Assembly (NCBI GenBank): GCA_015680685.1
Contig: MNCI01002682.1
Coordinates: 1,333,221-1,397,220 of the forward strand
Source: Gnetum montanum
Taxonomy: Eukaryota; Streptophyta; Gnetopsida; Gnetales; Gnetaceae
Length of the DNA: 64,000 nt
Direction: 5' to 3'
In this document: in pieces, positions 1 to 9,890 of the stretch
Layout: every line of letters starts with the position of its first letter
How positions within the stretch are numbered: position 1 is the first letter of the stretch
Translations under genes and position numbers: made by a program
Notes under the pieces: generated by a model
The model's database searches: none
Told to the model about the DNA's origin: nothing
Seen by the model: the letters and a program-made list of their open reading frames with translations, nothing else

Positions 1-1
1 C

Positions 2-1873
2 AGTCAACCCATCCTGCCGTTTCCGTTCCCTCACGCCGCCCTCCCGGTCCAACCTCCTATGCCTTCTGCACAGGCATCTCCATTAACAGGCTTGGGCCAA
101 GCTTTCCAGCTGATACAGACTCTTACCGAAGAGGTTCGACGCCTCAAAGCCGTTGGTTCTAATGCTATTCAGATCATGGACTTTTATCAGGATGATCCTA
201 TTAGTCTAGCGGTGCCAATGCTGTCACTGCCGCCAGGGATGTCTCTGCCCCATTTCACTAAATACAATGGGGAGGGGGATCCCAAAGCTCACTTAGTCAC
301 ATTTCGATCTGAATCCTTGTTGCTTCAATAGTGGCCACATACGATTATCAGAGTCTTTGCAATGTCCTTAACAGGGAAAGCTTTGGATTGGTACTGAGCC
401 CTCCCACGCTCTTCCATCTCAACCTTGGAAGAGCTGCTGACTCAGTTTGTGACCCACTTCAAATACAACCTGAAGCCGGAAGTCACACTGGATCAGCTCA
501 TGGGGGTGAAACAAGACCCGCTCGAGCCCATCCAAAAGTTTATACAGCGTTGGAATGCTACCTTGAACGAGATCCGCGAGTTGATCGCGAACTCACATAT
601 GTTTGCTATGTTCAAGGGAGTAGTCAATGACTTCATTAAGTCAAAGTTGTACTACCTTTCCCCAAGTAACTTACATCAGGCCTTCGCACAAGTTAGAAAC
701 ATCCAAGATGCTGCGGAGGCCAGCAAAGACCCGACGTATGTTGCCTATAAGAATGCACATAACAAGAACAAAGACAAAGGTAAAGCAGCGACAACGACAG
801 TAGCCGCGCTGACTAAAAGCGTAAAGAACAAGAATAAGAAGGCGTCCATAACAGAGCCCGAGGCCACGGCTGGTGCCGCCACCAGCCAAGCCACAACGAC
901 CCCTGAAAAGGCCCCCTAGCCAAAGCCAAATTTTGAGCGTAAAGATCGTTCAAAATATGCGGCTTTACCTGTGAAGCATTCCGAATTACTGAAACAACTA
1001 TTAGCAGCAGGGCACATTCAACCTAAGAAGGTGTCCGAGAAAGCTCTGAAGCATCACAGACATCACTGTGAATTGCTGAAAAACCCTTCTTTAGCCTTAC
1101 CTAACAAACCAGCAGTTCCCAGATCTTTCAGGCTCGACCGTTTCTGTGACTACCACCAGATGTGTGGTCACGACACGGATTACTGCTGGGCGTTAAAGGA
1201 CGACATTCAACGCATGATCGACGAAGGTCATCTAAAATTAGACAGCAGTAACCCGACGCTTCCGGAAAACCAAAGACTGCATGTATATAAGGACCCGTTG
1301 AACGCAAACAACAATCCTTATACAATCACTGTGGTGAGTACGAACAGTGAGCGTAAGGGGCCGCCAAAACAGCCTTTTGTCTTGCGCGTACCCGCCAGCT
1401 CACCTAGGGGGCCAATCATTTCATCGGCAGCTGGTGGTGTCTCAAGGCCGCCCTTCATTATACAGGCACCTTCTCACATAAACCCTAAGTCACGCAACAA
1501 CACCCAAGCCACGGCTTCATCCGCGCCCATGCCAAGAGCGCCCTTCATTATCAGGGCACCAAAACCACAGGCTGCTCCTCTCACGCAGGGGCAGACCTCT
1601 AGTCAAAACAACCAATCATCGCCTCCCATGCGAAAGGAAGAGGAAGCCTCGGTTAGCGTAATAAAGGACCACTTTACACTCGGCTTCCCTAAGCCTAGTC
1701 CCTTGGCCTCTGCACCCTTGTCTATGCCTCAGAAGCAAGATAAAGGTGTGGAAATGCAACCGCCTTCTCTTGGCAAGGAAAAGACTACCCCTTCACCCAA
1801 CGCTGTCCTGCCTCGAGAGATTCGTCTCTTGGGACGAATGGAAGAGAACAAGGGATGCAAGCAACCTAGCTGA
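2..1873 (+). pseudogene. gag: gag of element 1, nucleocapsid-like, with premature stops
   Basis: One reading frame is open from the left edge and continues into protease, so the true start lies outside the window. In-frame stops sit at 329-331 (TAG), 395-397 (TGA), 917-919 (TAG) and 1871-1873 (TGA). The capsid part (about 240-700) holds the usual plant gag features: a short motif around HFTKYNGEGDP and a helix-rich stretch around FIQRWNATLNEIRELI. A Lys/Ala-rich linker follows at 730-915. A zinc-knuckle-like Cys/His motif lies near 1136-1190 (CDYHQMCGHDTDYC). The region 1330-1860 is rich in Pro, Ser and Gln. Gag would form the virus-like particle in the cytoplasm. The stops make this copy non-functional; the lack of frameshifts suggests recent decay. 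Confidence 0.85.
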
Positions 1874-1951
1874 GAGAAGGATCTCCTCGACGCATTTACG
1901 CAAGTTAGACAGGCTCTCAAACAAAAGAACACAACGCTGAGCCTATACAAC

Positions 1952-2752
1952 TTGCTTATGACATCTCGCGAATACCGTGAGGCTATGGTTCGCATGCTGA
2001 CATCCATATCAGTGGATGAAAGCTTGCCAGCGAAGGAGGAAGCGATACATGCTGTCATGTTTCCTCCCAAAGCTGAGCAACCTATGCCTTCCTCGCTGAC
2101 CTTCCACGATGGATCTATCAAAAATGATCCTGAGAAAGGTCGGGTGACAACTGAACCTATGTTTATCACTATCCGGGTCGGTCAATACCAGATCCGGAGA
2201 GTGCACGTGGACGACGGCGCAGCTACCAACGTCATTCCCTATTCCATTGTGGATAGGTTGGGACTGGTCGACCAGATCACTCCCACGACGACGGCCTGCG
2301 TAAAATCGTTCAACGGGACACGGGTTCAAGTCAAGGGGACGGTGCACATCGAGTTTATGGTGGGTGACCAGTTCCCAACGGAGGCCACCTTCCTAGTCGT
2401 CGAGGAGATGCCAGGTTTCAACCTGATCTCGGGGAGGCCGTGGTTAGCTCAACTGAGGGAAGTTTTGTCGCCGATACACCAGGAGATACACCTTCCCTAT
2501 GCCGGAGGGGAGGTTGTGATACGCGGTGATGAACTCACCCCCAGGACTGTCAATAACATTGAAGAGGAACAAGGTTCGGAGGTAGAGACGACTGACGATC
2601 AGACCCATCTCCAAATCCCGCAACAAACCAACAGCAATAACGACGGTCTAGCTTGGGCTGACCTGCCATTTCCGGATGACAGCGTAGAGGAGTCAAACCA
2701 TAAGTCTCCTCACCCTTACGCAGCGCTCAACATAAAGGCCATCAAAAGATAA
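1952..2752 (+). pseudogene. pro: aspartic protease region of element 1 (same frame as gag)
   Basis: The frame is the same as gag, separated only by the TGA at 1871-1873. The retropepsin active site is at about residues 85-92, where VHVDDGAATNVIP occupies the place of the usual D-S/T-G motif. The flanking hydrophobic strands (PMFITIRVGQYQIRRV, then FNLISGRPWL) fit a retroviral-type aspartic protease that cleaves the Gag and Pol polyproteins. DDG in place of DSG or DTG may lower or abolish activity, but variants occur in plant elements, so this is uncertain. An acidic tail follows. The ORF ends at TAA 2750-2752 and is not joined to RT, which begins 5 kb downstream behind a splice acceptor. Confidence 0.82.
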
Positions 2753-3217
2753 TTGTGTATCGATGGTTGAACGATCATCTTTGCGTACATTACTTTTTTC
2801 TTAACGGATTGTCATGATTATTACTTAGCAGTTTTACTTCACGCATTTTCGTGTTACTTTCACTTGAAGTTCTTATACTTGTCATTTATCTTTACACTGT
2901 TGTCTCTTTCATACGCATGGTATTCATGTTTCTTGATCACGTTAGCACAATTATGCAAAATTTTGTACCAGTATCATTTACGCTTTTCGTATTACGCACT
3001 GGCCTTAAACGGCCTTAAACTAGGAATTACGCTCTATCATTATCACTTAGGTGAACTTTTCAACAATTACACTCGCACTCTATCGGCAAAACGCAAAAAT
3101 GAATAAAAAATATGGAACTGACATTTAACGCATCGACCAGGTTTTATAACACGTCTTTCTAGTCATTCATAAAATGATATTGCACTCAACATTAATAAAA
3201 CTATGCGTAAATCATAA

Positions 3218-4877
3218 TTACGCATTTCCCCTACTGCCACTATCACCGGTATTTCTTAAGTCCAGATCCAACGCCAACGGATTGTCCTCCAATGGGCCGT
3301 CGTTTCTAGGAATGATTATTTCACGAAGAATGTCCTTTTGGCGAGGTCCCCGTTCTGGCACCGGCTCCACGGAAGGACGCTCCTCATTGTTGCATTCTGC
3401 CGCTTCTTCCTCTGCTTCTGCCGCTCCCTCTGCTAACTACTCAGCTTATTCGTCTTCCCTATCCTCGGCTAGTATCTGAGCACAGTAAGCACATTAGTTA
3501 CACAAGGCTTAACATCACAATCAGAAATGCAAACTAAGTCGCACGTAAACTTACTTTTGACGGCCCTGCTTCCGCAGCAAAGGGGAGCTTGTATAGACCA
3601 GCCCACAGGCGCTTCATAATCTCTTCCTCCGTTAGATCTGGCCATACGTCCTCTCCCAAGGCAGCCCCAGCCTTCACTTTCCCTTTCTCCACTCTGCTCC
3701 AGCGGGGTGGGTCCGGGAAGAAAGTAGGGATTGAAGCCTGATCCCCAGGGAAAGTCATCGTCCTTTCGGGAGACGCACTGACAGTCACCTGCTCCTCGAA
3801 CTTCTTGAAGGCATCGGAAGCGCTGATGACGTCCTGAAAGACTTCTAAGGACCAGGCCCTGATGACAAGATCTTGGTAGAGTCTCCGATAAGCAATGCTT
3901 TCCCGCTTGTACAAGTGCTTGTGGTCCTTCTCCTTCTGCCCCCATTCCTGCACACTTGTACAATAATCCCTCCAGTCTCGGCTTTTCTAGGATAGGAGTT
4001 CTATCTGCATTCGCTGCTCGACTAACGCGCGACTGGTCTGTACGCTGTGTTTGATGGCTGTCCAATACTGGGAGTAATCAACAACAGCAGTACGCCAGTC
4101 TTCATCCCCTGACGCTCGCGCCTCTAGGAAGTCGCACCGCGATTTTAAGTCTCCAACCTCTTTGGTTAGAGATTCGACCCTCTGCTCCGACCTCTGCAAC
4201 CTTTTCCACATATTCTCATTGACATCCTTACTCTCCCATAAGGAGCGTGTCGAGCGTAACGCACATTTACGCATTTCCTCATAAATGTGGCGTGGCACGG
4301 CTGCTTCATTGGATGGTGGCTTCACTGTGTCCAAATCAATGGGCTTAGTGGGATCCCATCAGAGGCGAGCTCCTAACAGAAACAATCATCAGTGTTGGTG
4401 ATACATTACCCTTATGTAACATTACAAACTGACTATAACCATAACGTACCCGCTCTAGGTTCGACGCGTTCTAGGCATTCGATCATGTCGCTGACAACGC
4501 CTTCCATGAAGGCAAATTTATCAGGGAAGTCTCTCCACATTCTGCTCACAGCGACAGACGTGGGCGTGTCCTCTTCGCCTGTAGCGTAATCCAGTTAGAA
4601 ACCTCACTTATTTACAGAAATCCTGCAAACACGCTAACATATTCATTACCTCTACCAGTGACAGTGGTGATTTCATCAACATATTCCGTATCCATTTCCC
4701 TTTCACGCACTTGAGTCTGTGCGTCGCTGGTTCCAGTAGCTGGGGCCTCCTCACGCACCCGAGCTCGTACGCGGCTCATGCTAACAGTTGGGGCCTCTTC
4801 TTCCAAAATTGAGGCCCCCTCCCTACGACTTAGTGTTACTGCCCCCGTCTCAGGGGTCAGTTCTTTTGTAATTTTTA
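3218..4877 (-). pseudogene. Exons 5-8 of antisense gene: charged linker, coiled coil and acidic C-terminus
   Basis: Exon 5 (4877-4650) is Glu/Arg/Thr-rich. Exon 6 (4578-4450) encodes a short helical block around MWRDFPDKFAFMEGVV. Exon 7 (4372-3555) carries a heptad-like region (LQRSEQRVESLTKEVGDL) and a Trp/Pro-containing block around FFPDPPRWSRVEK. Exon 8 (3475-3218) has an acidic Glu/Ala run and ends at TAA 3220-3218. Donor/acceptor pairs are GTAATG/CTACAG, GTACGT/CTGTTAG and GTAAGT/GCTCAG. All four exons stay in frame. Stops TGA 4361, TAG 3989, TAA 3448 and TAG 3439 interrupt. No function recognised. Confidence 0.58.
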
Positions 4878-4957
4878 CTGGTCATGTCATAGCACCTTAG
4901 TATATCAGTACAAAATATCTAAACAAACGTTGCGTAATATAATTCTTTCACGCTTAC

Positions 4958-6349
4958 CAGGCGGAGGCTTACTCTATTGAACTATGATCACCACAGTCTG
5001 GCCTGCGTCACCCTCAGGGGCCTCAACTAGGCGGAGCCTTTTACGCTGAGCTGTAGGCTCTACGATTTCTTCCGTCACACACTTCCCTCACAAGCCATCG
5101 CCAGTGTAGGTAGGCATTATCCCGTCTACACTGTCGAGGCCCCGCACTTGGGGGCCCGCCAGACCCTTAGTCATTATGGATAACGACTCCCCGATCCCTT
5201 CCGGTGGATCCTGCCCATGAGTAGTGCTGAGGATGTGGGCAATCCAAGGTCTGGATAGCTGGTCTCGGTCTTGCTGCACCCAGACCCCATTCCTCTGGAT
5301 GACCAGAAACTCAGCAAATAGCCGGAGGCAAGCTATCAAGAACGCATAGTGCACGTTGAAATGGGACTCAAGCTTCTTGCGAAGCTTGATCATCTCATTA
5401 CGCAGTCCTTTGGCCAAATAGCTTGCCCAATTGAACTGAGTCCCCTCCTCCAGAACCTCTCGCATGATACGGGTCTGTTCTACGGAAAAGAACTTTGCCT
5501 GCGAGAGAGTTTTGGGGAAGGTCCGGGCCCGGAACAGGGGATAAAGTGTCTTGGCGACGCTCATCTTGAATTTTTCGAAGGGAAACCCTTTAGTCTCCTT
5601 CGGGACCCTTACCCACTCCTTCAGCCAATTCTGGAAAGCTTTGCTCCTCTTCACCTTTTCACTTACGGGAGGGCCATATGAGGGGACGCCAAAGAGGTCC
5701 GCGAAGAGCTGAGCGTCAATGCTAAAGCTTACGCGCACATTATGTATGCGCGTCCAGAAACGCTCGGCCTTTTCGTTGAAGGAGTTAACCAGGGTTAGCA
5801 TTTCACTAGCGGGAACATCAGGAGTCGCAGCCAAAAATAGGTGCATTAGCCCTGCTGCTCGGATCTTGGAGGTCACCGCGATTGGGGCCGTCGAGTGGCT
5901 GAGCCAGCGCTGTGCATCCTTGATGTCGCCATAGCAGAAGAGGACAGCGCTTGCCTCGCGGCCGGAAATCGTAAGGGTAATCTCTCGAGATTCCCTAACT
6001 GCACAACATGAAGCACAAATTAATCAAAGCTTTATTACGCAATGTCCACAATTTACAATTACATTACGCAGTGACCAACTACACCACAGCTTTACCGGGG
6101 ACAAATGGCAACAGAAATGGCGGGAGTTCCCTCTGCACGTCCTCGATGGTGAGGGGCAGATCCAAGGTCCAGTCATCGTGCAGCCACCTAAGCCTTTGGA
6201 AACTCTCAAAAGCCCTAGAGTAACAGGTGGGGTACTCACGCATGTCAAAGCCAATTTGCTCTATAACACTGGCGCGCATGTTGCTAGTTGTAGTAAACGC
6301 CATAATCGCCGTTTCGGCCTAGGATAACACATCCCCATCTCCAACTAAC
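4958..6349 (-). pseudogene. Exons 3-4 of antisense gene: large helical domain, unknown function
   Basis: Exon 3 (6349-6096) starts after acceptor AACAACAG and ends at donor GTAAAG in phase 1. Exon 4 (5998-4958) starts after TTGTGCAG, stays in frame for 347 codons and ends at donor GTAAGCG. Stops TAG 6321, TGA 5090 and TAG 4976 break it. The 262 codons from 5876 to 5091 are uninterrupted. The segment around FPKTLSQAKFF, then FNWASYLAKGLRNEM and FLIACLRLFAEF, is helix-rich. Its rhythm vaguely resembles the plant-transposon-associated domain in the post-integrase ORF at 25907-26500, but that resemblance is weak. It has no recognised catalytic motif. Confidence 0.6.
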
Positions 6350-6487
6350 CTGTTGTTCTGAATAAAGAACCTGTACCATACAACATAGGCTTATTTTACA
6401 TGCCGCACATAGGCTTCCCTTATATTTCACACCGAAAACAGATATAAAACCAAACAGAAACATAGACAGTTAACAAGATTCGCTTAC

Positions 6488-7326
6488 CCGCCTACGTAAT
6501 ACACCGTGCCTTGAGGGTTCTGGAAACACGTCGAGACATGGCGCGCCACGAACAGCGTGTTGTATGCGTGATAACAGCTGAACCGAGTCATTCCCCAAAT
6601 CCAGTTCAAGCTCCGCAAACCCTGGGCGCTAAGTTCTCGGTCCTCAGGGCAGCCTGTGTTGATGGCCCCGTCTGTCAAAAAGGCCAAAATCCTTTGCGCA
6701 GAACCCACCAGCAGGTGCTCTAATAGGGCACCCGCAATGTCATCAGATAGATTAGACCACACGATGATGCTGAAGTTGCGCAGCAAGAACTACAGGAACT
6801 CCATCGCACCTTGTCGAAACCATATTGCCTTCCCTTGCAACCGCGTGTGCGGGGGAGGGACATTGGGGACGATGGAGTTTATACAACACAGAACCCCAAC
6901 GATATCCAGCACAATCAAAGTGGGCTTTAGCACAACGCTATACAGAAAATCAATACATACATAACGCCTACATTTACATTTGCATCACTAACGCAGAAAA
7001 CTCATAAATTACACCTAGCTATCCAGGCCGAAATCGCCCAAACCCTTGCAATAACGCAAGATTCATCCCTGACAATGGCGATAGATGCAACCCCATTAAA
7101 CCCTCGCATTAACCCGAGGTCCGCAATTTTGACATTCACATTCACGCAAGAGACATCACGAAAAATAGACATTAGGAACAAACATAAGCACAGGAAGAAT
7201 GGCCTACCGGTTCAAAGGCGTAGGGTCGCAAACATCGACCAGCACCTGCGAAACACGATTCAAATTTTCTTGCACTTCATCAATCTTGGCCAGTTTTGCA
7301 TTCTTCCTCTTAATCTTCGGTGCCAT
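6488..7326 (-). pseudogene. Exons 1-2 of antisense gene: degenerate FCP1/NIF-type HAD phosphatase-like domain
   Basis: Exon 1 (7326-7208) starts with ATG and encodes a basic 39-residue leader. Donor GTAGGC at 7207 joins acceptor CTGTATAG (ending 6938) in phase 2. Exon 2 (6937-6488) encodes KPTLIVLDIVGVLC near residues 43-56, matching the position of HAD motif I. A hydrophobic strand ending in IIVWSN follows, matching motif II with its Ser. A segment around NTLFVARHVSTCFQNPQGT matches the place of the acidic motif IV in plant FCP1/NIF-like proteins. The second Asp of motif I is Val and the acidic pair of motif IV is absent (AR), so catalysis is unlikely. This would be a pseudo-enzyme or binding domain. 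Assignment rests on motif order and spacing only. TAG at 6792-6790 interrupts this copy. Confidence 0.6.
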
Positions 7327-7479
7327 TGTGACGGCTTCAGGATTTTTCACAGCTTAACACCTGCAAACCTTCACAAAATCGCAAGCTCTAATTTTCCGCT
7401 TCTCCTTCTTTCGATCAAAAGCAATTACGAATTCGGATGGACGATAGCCAACAACCTATTCTCATCGAAGAACCACTGA

Positions 7480-7485
7480 CTTATA
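7480..7485 (-). promoter_or_regulatory. Possible TATA box of the antisense gene
   Basis: TATAAG on the minus strand lies about 155 nt upstream of the predicted ATG at 7326. It is the only TATA-like site I noticed in that interval. Purely positional evidence. Confidence 0.2.
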
Positions 7486-7707
7486 CGCGAAGATCACCGA
7501 CTTAATATCCGATTTCAGCTGGACTTTCCTAAAACGGAACCCGAAAATTCAGTATTAATGCGGCTGATGTTGCACGCGCCACTGTTCGAAATGACGTTAA
7601 ACTACCACATCTTATCACCTCGTAATCGGGTTACATTGATTACAGCTTGTCTATAATATTCAAAATTCAGTTAGCCTTCCACGTTCGGCGACATCACGTC
7701 ACTGGTC

Positions 7708-7740
7708 TCCTAATTATTTACGCACTTGGCATTTTTGCAG
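7708..7740 (+). promoter_or_regulatory. Predicted 3' splice site before RT
   Basis: A branch-point-like CTAAT at about 7709-7713 lies near 30 nt upstream of GGCATTTTTGCAG, which ends at 7740. The RT frame begins in phase 0 directly after it. Spacing and T-rich tract match plant U2-type acceptors. Confidence 0.6.
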
Positions 7741-8916
7741 GACAGATGGCAAATGGACGCCACAGTTTCAGCATCCCTAACTTTGACGAGCCCATACGGG
7801 AAGGTAATTAGACAATTTGACTCCGCGCTAGTAGACGTTAACCTCCCTTTAGAAGGCGTAACCATAGCTGCGTTGGAGACGTCCCCAGAATGGCCAGAAC
7901 AGTTGACACGCACACTAGACCTGGAGGCTGGGGACATAACCGAAGACCCCCTCAGTGAGGTCCCTATCGTTACGCATAAGGGTGAGACTAAAATGCTTAA
8001 AGTTAGTTCTTTGTTAGACCAAAAAATGCACAATGCTATAAAACAGGTCCTGCAAGACAACATTACTATCTTTGCATGGTCATACGAGGATATTCCTAGG
8101 TTAGATCCCAGGTTAATCCAGCATAACATCATCCTAGACCCGCAGATTAAAGTAGTTAGGCAAAAGGCACGCAAAATCAAGCCAGAGATCGCGCTAGCCG
8201 TGCGTGATGAAATCACCAAGCTATACCAGGCTGGTTTCATCCGTGCGGTTGATTACTCGGACTGGGTATCCAACATTGTAGTCGTCCCAAAGAAGACTGG
8301 AAGCATACGCATCTGCATAGACTTCCGGGATTTGAATAAGGCCACAATCAAGGATAACTTCCCGTTGCCGAGTATCGACTAGCTAGTGGATACAACAGCT
8401 GGGCATGCGCTTTTGTCCTTCATGGATGGCTTTTCAGGCTATAACCAGATTCACATTAACCCAGAACATCAACTGACCACGACATTTATGACGCCCTGGG
8501 GCAGCTTCTGCTACACTATGATGCCTTTTGGTCTGAAGAACGCCAGAGCCATGTACCAACGGGCCATGACATACATCTTCAGCGATTACCTCCTAGGAAG
8601 GCTGAATGATTACGTAGACGACATAGCTGTTAAGTCTTTAAAGTCTGAGGATCATTCAAGGGATCTGGAGTTAGTTCTTAAAATATGTTCCAGATACGAG
8701 CTCCAGCTTAACCCAAAGAAGTACGTATTTGGAGTCAAAACCAGACGCATGCTGGGGTTTGTGGTGTCGGAAATTGGCATACGAGTTGACCCTGATAAGG
8801 TCAAAGCCATTGTCAAGTTGACGCCTCCCACAGACCTCAAGTAATTACGCGGGTTATAGGGACGCTTACAGTTTATACGCCGGTTCATTTCAAGGTTAAT
8901 CGACAAGTTACACCCT
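7741..8916 (+). pseudogene. pol: Reverse transcriptase of element 1
   Basis: RT starts directly after the splice acceptor and shares one frame with RNase H and integrase up to 11220. RT landmarks in order: FAWSYEDIPRLDP (about 8074), the fingers segment with VPKKTGSIRICIDFRDLNKA, the LSFMDGFSGYNQI block near 8410-8450, MMPFGLKNA near 8518, and the catalytic YVDD box near 8613. The catalytic aspartates are present. In-frame stops at 8380-8382 (TAG), 8842-8844 (TAA) and a TAG near 8857 break it. Comparison with element 2 at the first site supports an original Gln. RT copies the genomic RNA into cDNA in the particle. Confidence 0.9.
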
Positions 8917-9455
8917 ATGCAACACTTGCTGAAAAAGGGGGTTAATTTCGAATGGATCGACGATTGCCAGCGTGCGTTTGATAGTTTAAAACAAGAACTG
9001 CAACATTTGCCGACGGTTTTCCCGCCACAAAGGGATTTGCCATTTTATACTTACCTCGCAACTTCGGACGTAGCGATAGCAGTGTTACTTTGTCAAAGGA
9101 GGGATGATGGGTCAGAAGTGCCCATCTACTACTTGAGTCACGCTCTATGTGCGTACAAAACGAGGTACAACGACGTCAAGCGTAGTTGCCTAGCATTAGT
9201 TTTTACGCTTAAGAAATGTAGGCATTATCTTTTTCGTAGCCAGGTCAACATCATCTGTAAAAATAACATTCTTAGAGCCATTACGCATAGCTTATACGAG
9301 AGTAGTAAAATAGCTCGCTGGAAGGCTATCACGGCAGAATTCGATCTGCACTATATTGGCCAATCATCCACGAAAGGCCAAGAGATAGCTGACCAGTTAA
9401 TAACTTCACCGATTAACAATCAAACAACTATAGAGCCAGAGTTCCCGGACGAACA
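8917..9455 (+). pseudogene. pol: Gypsy-type RNase H of element 1
   Basis: This follows RT in the same frame. The stretch around YTYLATSDVAIAVLL and YYLSHALCAYKTRYNDVKR has the usual layout of the RNase H that follows RT in Ty3/gypsy elements. The expected catalytic Asp/Glu positions are replaced (for example TSDVAIA, KRSCLA), as expected for the vestigial connection-like first RNase H of dual-RNase H elements. It ends in a spacer before the second RNase H. Confidence 0.8.
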
Positions 9456-9489
9456 TGTACATAGTCTAAGCCCTATCTCGACAGGCCTC

Positions 9490-9890
9490 AAAGCAACATT
9501 GTACTTTGACGGTGCTTCAACCGCTAGAGGTGGTAGTGCTACCACTGTTATCACGCTATCGCCTGAGGATGTGCGTCTACACGCTTATTGCTTGACCTTC
9601 CCCTGTACAAACAATGTGGCAAAGTACGAGGGGCTCTTCAGGGGATTATTAACTGCCGGTGAACTCGATGTTCAACACCTGGCGATTAGGGGTGATTCGA
9701 TGCTTGTCATAAATCAGGTCACTGGAGTCTACGCTTGCAAGGCTGTACATTTGTAGCCTTACTGCGAGACGGCTAAAGATCTGCTGAAACGATTCGCGAC
9801 CATCGATGCCCAACACGTGCCACGCACGGATAACACACTGGCCGACGCACTGGCAACACTAGCTTTGAACGTGCCTGCACATCTTTTTGA
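9490..9890 (+). pseudogene. pol: Second (archaeal-type) RNase H of element 1
   Basis: LYFDGAST near 9499 supplies the first catalytic Asp. AKYEGL supplies the Glu, RGDSMLV the second Asp, and RTDNTLADAL the last acidic position. All four are intact. TAG at 9754-9756 interrupts it; element 2 has Gln at the same place. An extra archaeal-type RNase H between the first RNase H and integrase is characteristic of the plant Tat lineage and would remove RNA from the RNA-DNA hybrid. Confidence 0.82.

Larger units (their letters stand above)
3218..7326 (-). pseudogene. Spliced antisense gene inside element 1 (8 predicted exons, HAD/FCP1-like N-terminus)
   Basis: Read on the minus strand, eight exons join in one frame: 7326-7208, 6937-6488, 6349-6096, 5998-4958, 4877-4650, 4578-4450, 4372-3555 and 3475-3218. 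They are separated by seven GT-AG introns of 270, 138, 97, 80, 71, 77 and 79 nt. The start is ATG at 7326-7324 and the stop is TAA at 3220-3218, giving about 1,098 codons. There is no frameshift, but eight premature stops: 6792 TAG, 6321 TAG, 5090 TGA, 4976 TAG, 4361 TGA, 3989 TAG, 3448 TAA, 3439 TAG. Each is one C-to-T change from Gln or Arg. Domains in order: Lys-rich start, HAD/FCP1-like domain, a helical region in exon 4, a Glu/Arg-rich linker, a coiled-coil-like stretch in exon 7 and an acidic tail. Because the introns read antisense, they would survive retrotransposition of the sense RNA. Function unknown; exon joins are my reading, not proven. Confidence 0.7.
2753..7740 (+). other. Protease-RT spacer, probable sense intron of element 1
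   Basis: No plus-strand ORF here looks like retrotransposon protein. The spacer ends in a textbook plant 3' splice site (CTAAT near 7710, then TTTTTGCAG ending at 7740) placed right at the first RT codon. Ogre elements of the Tat lineage are known to have an intron at this place. I could not identify a clear GT donor near the protease stop; AAAAGATAATTG at about 2746 could be a mutated one. On the minus strand the spacer holds the spliced gene described separately. The stretch 7327-7700 holds only that gene's putative upstream region. Confidence 0.6.

Noticed and set aside
331-630. Open frame overlapping gag
   Set aside because: Shifted shadow of the gag frame; gag in the other frame shows the real motifs.
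2864-3479. Plus-strand ORFs in the spacer, some hydrophobic or Ser-rich
   Set aside because: They overlap AT-rich DNA or lie opposite exon 8 of the antisense gene, and have no recognisable motif.
5349-5681. 110-codon plus-strand ORF in the spacer
   Set aside because: Exactly opposite exon 4 of the antisense gene, whose splice sites and frame are consistent over eight exons.
7710-8240. 176-codon antisense ORF over RT
   Set aside because: Mirror of conserved RT coding; no acceptor or motif links it to the antisense gene that starts at 7326.
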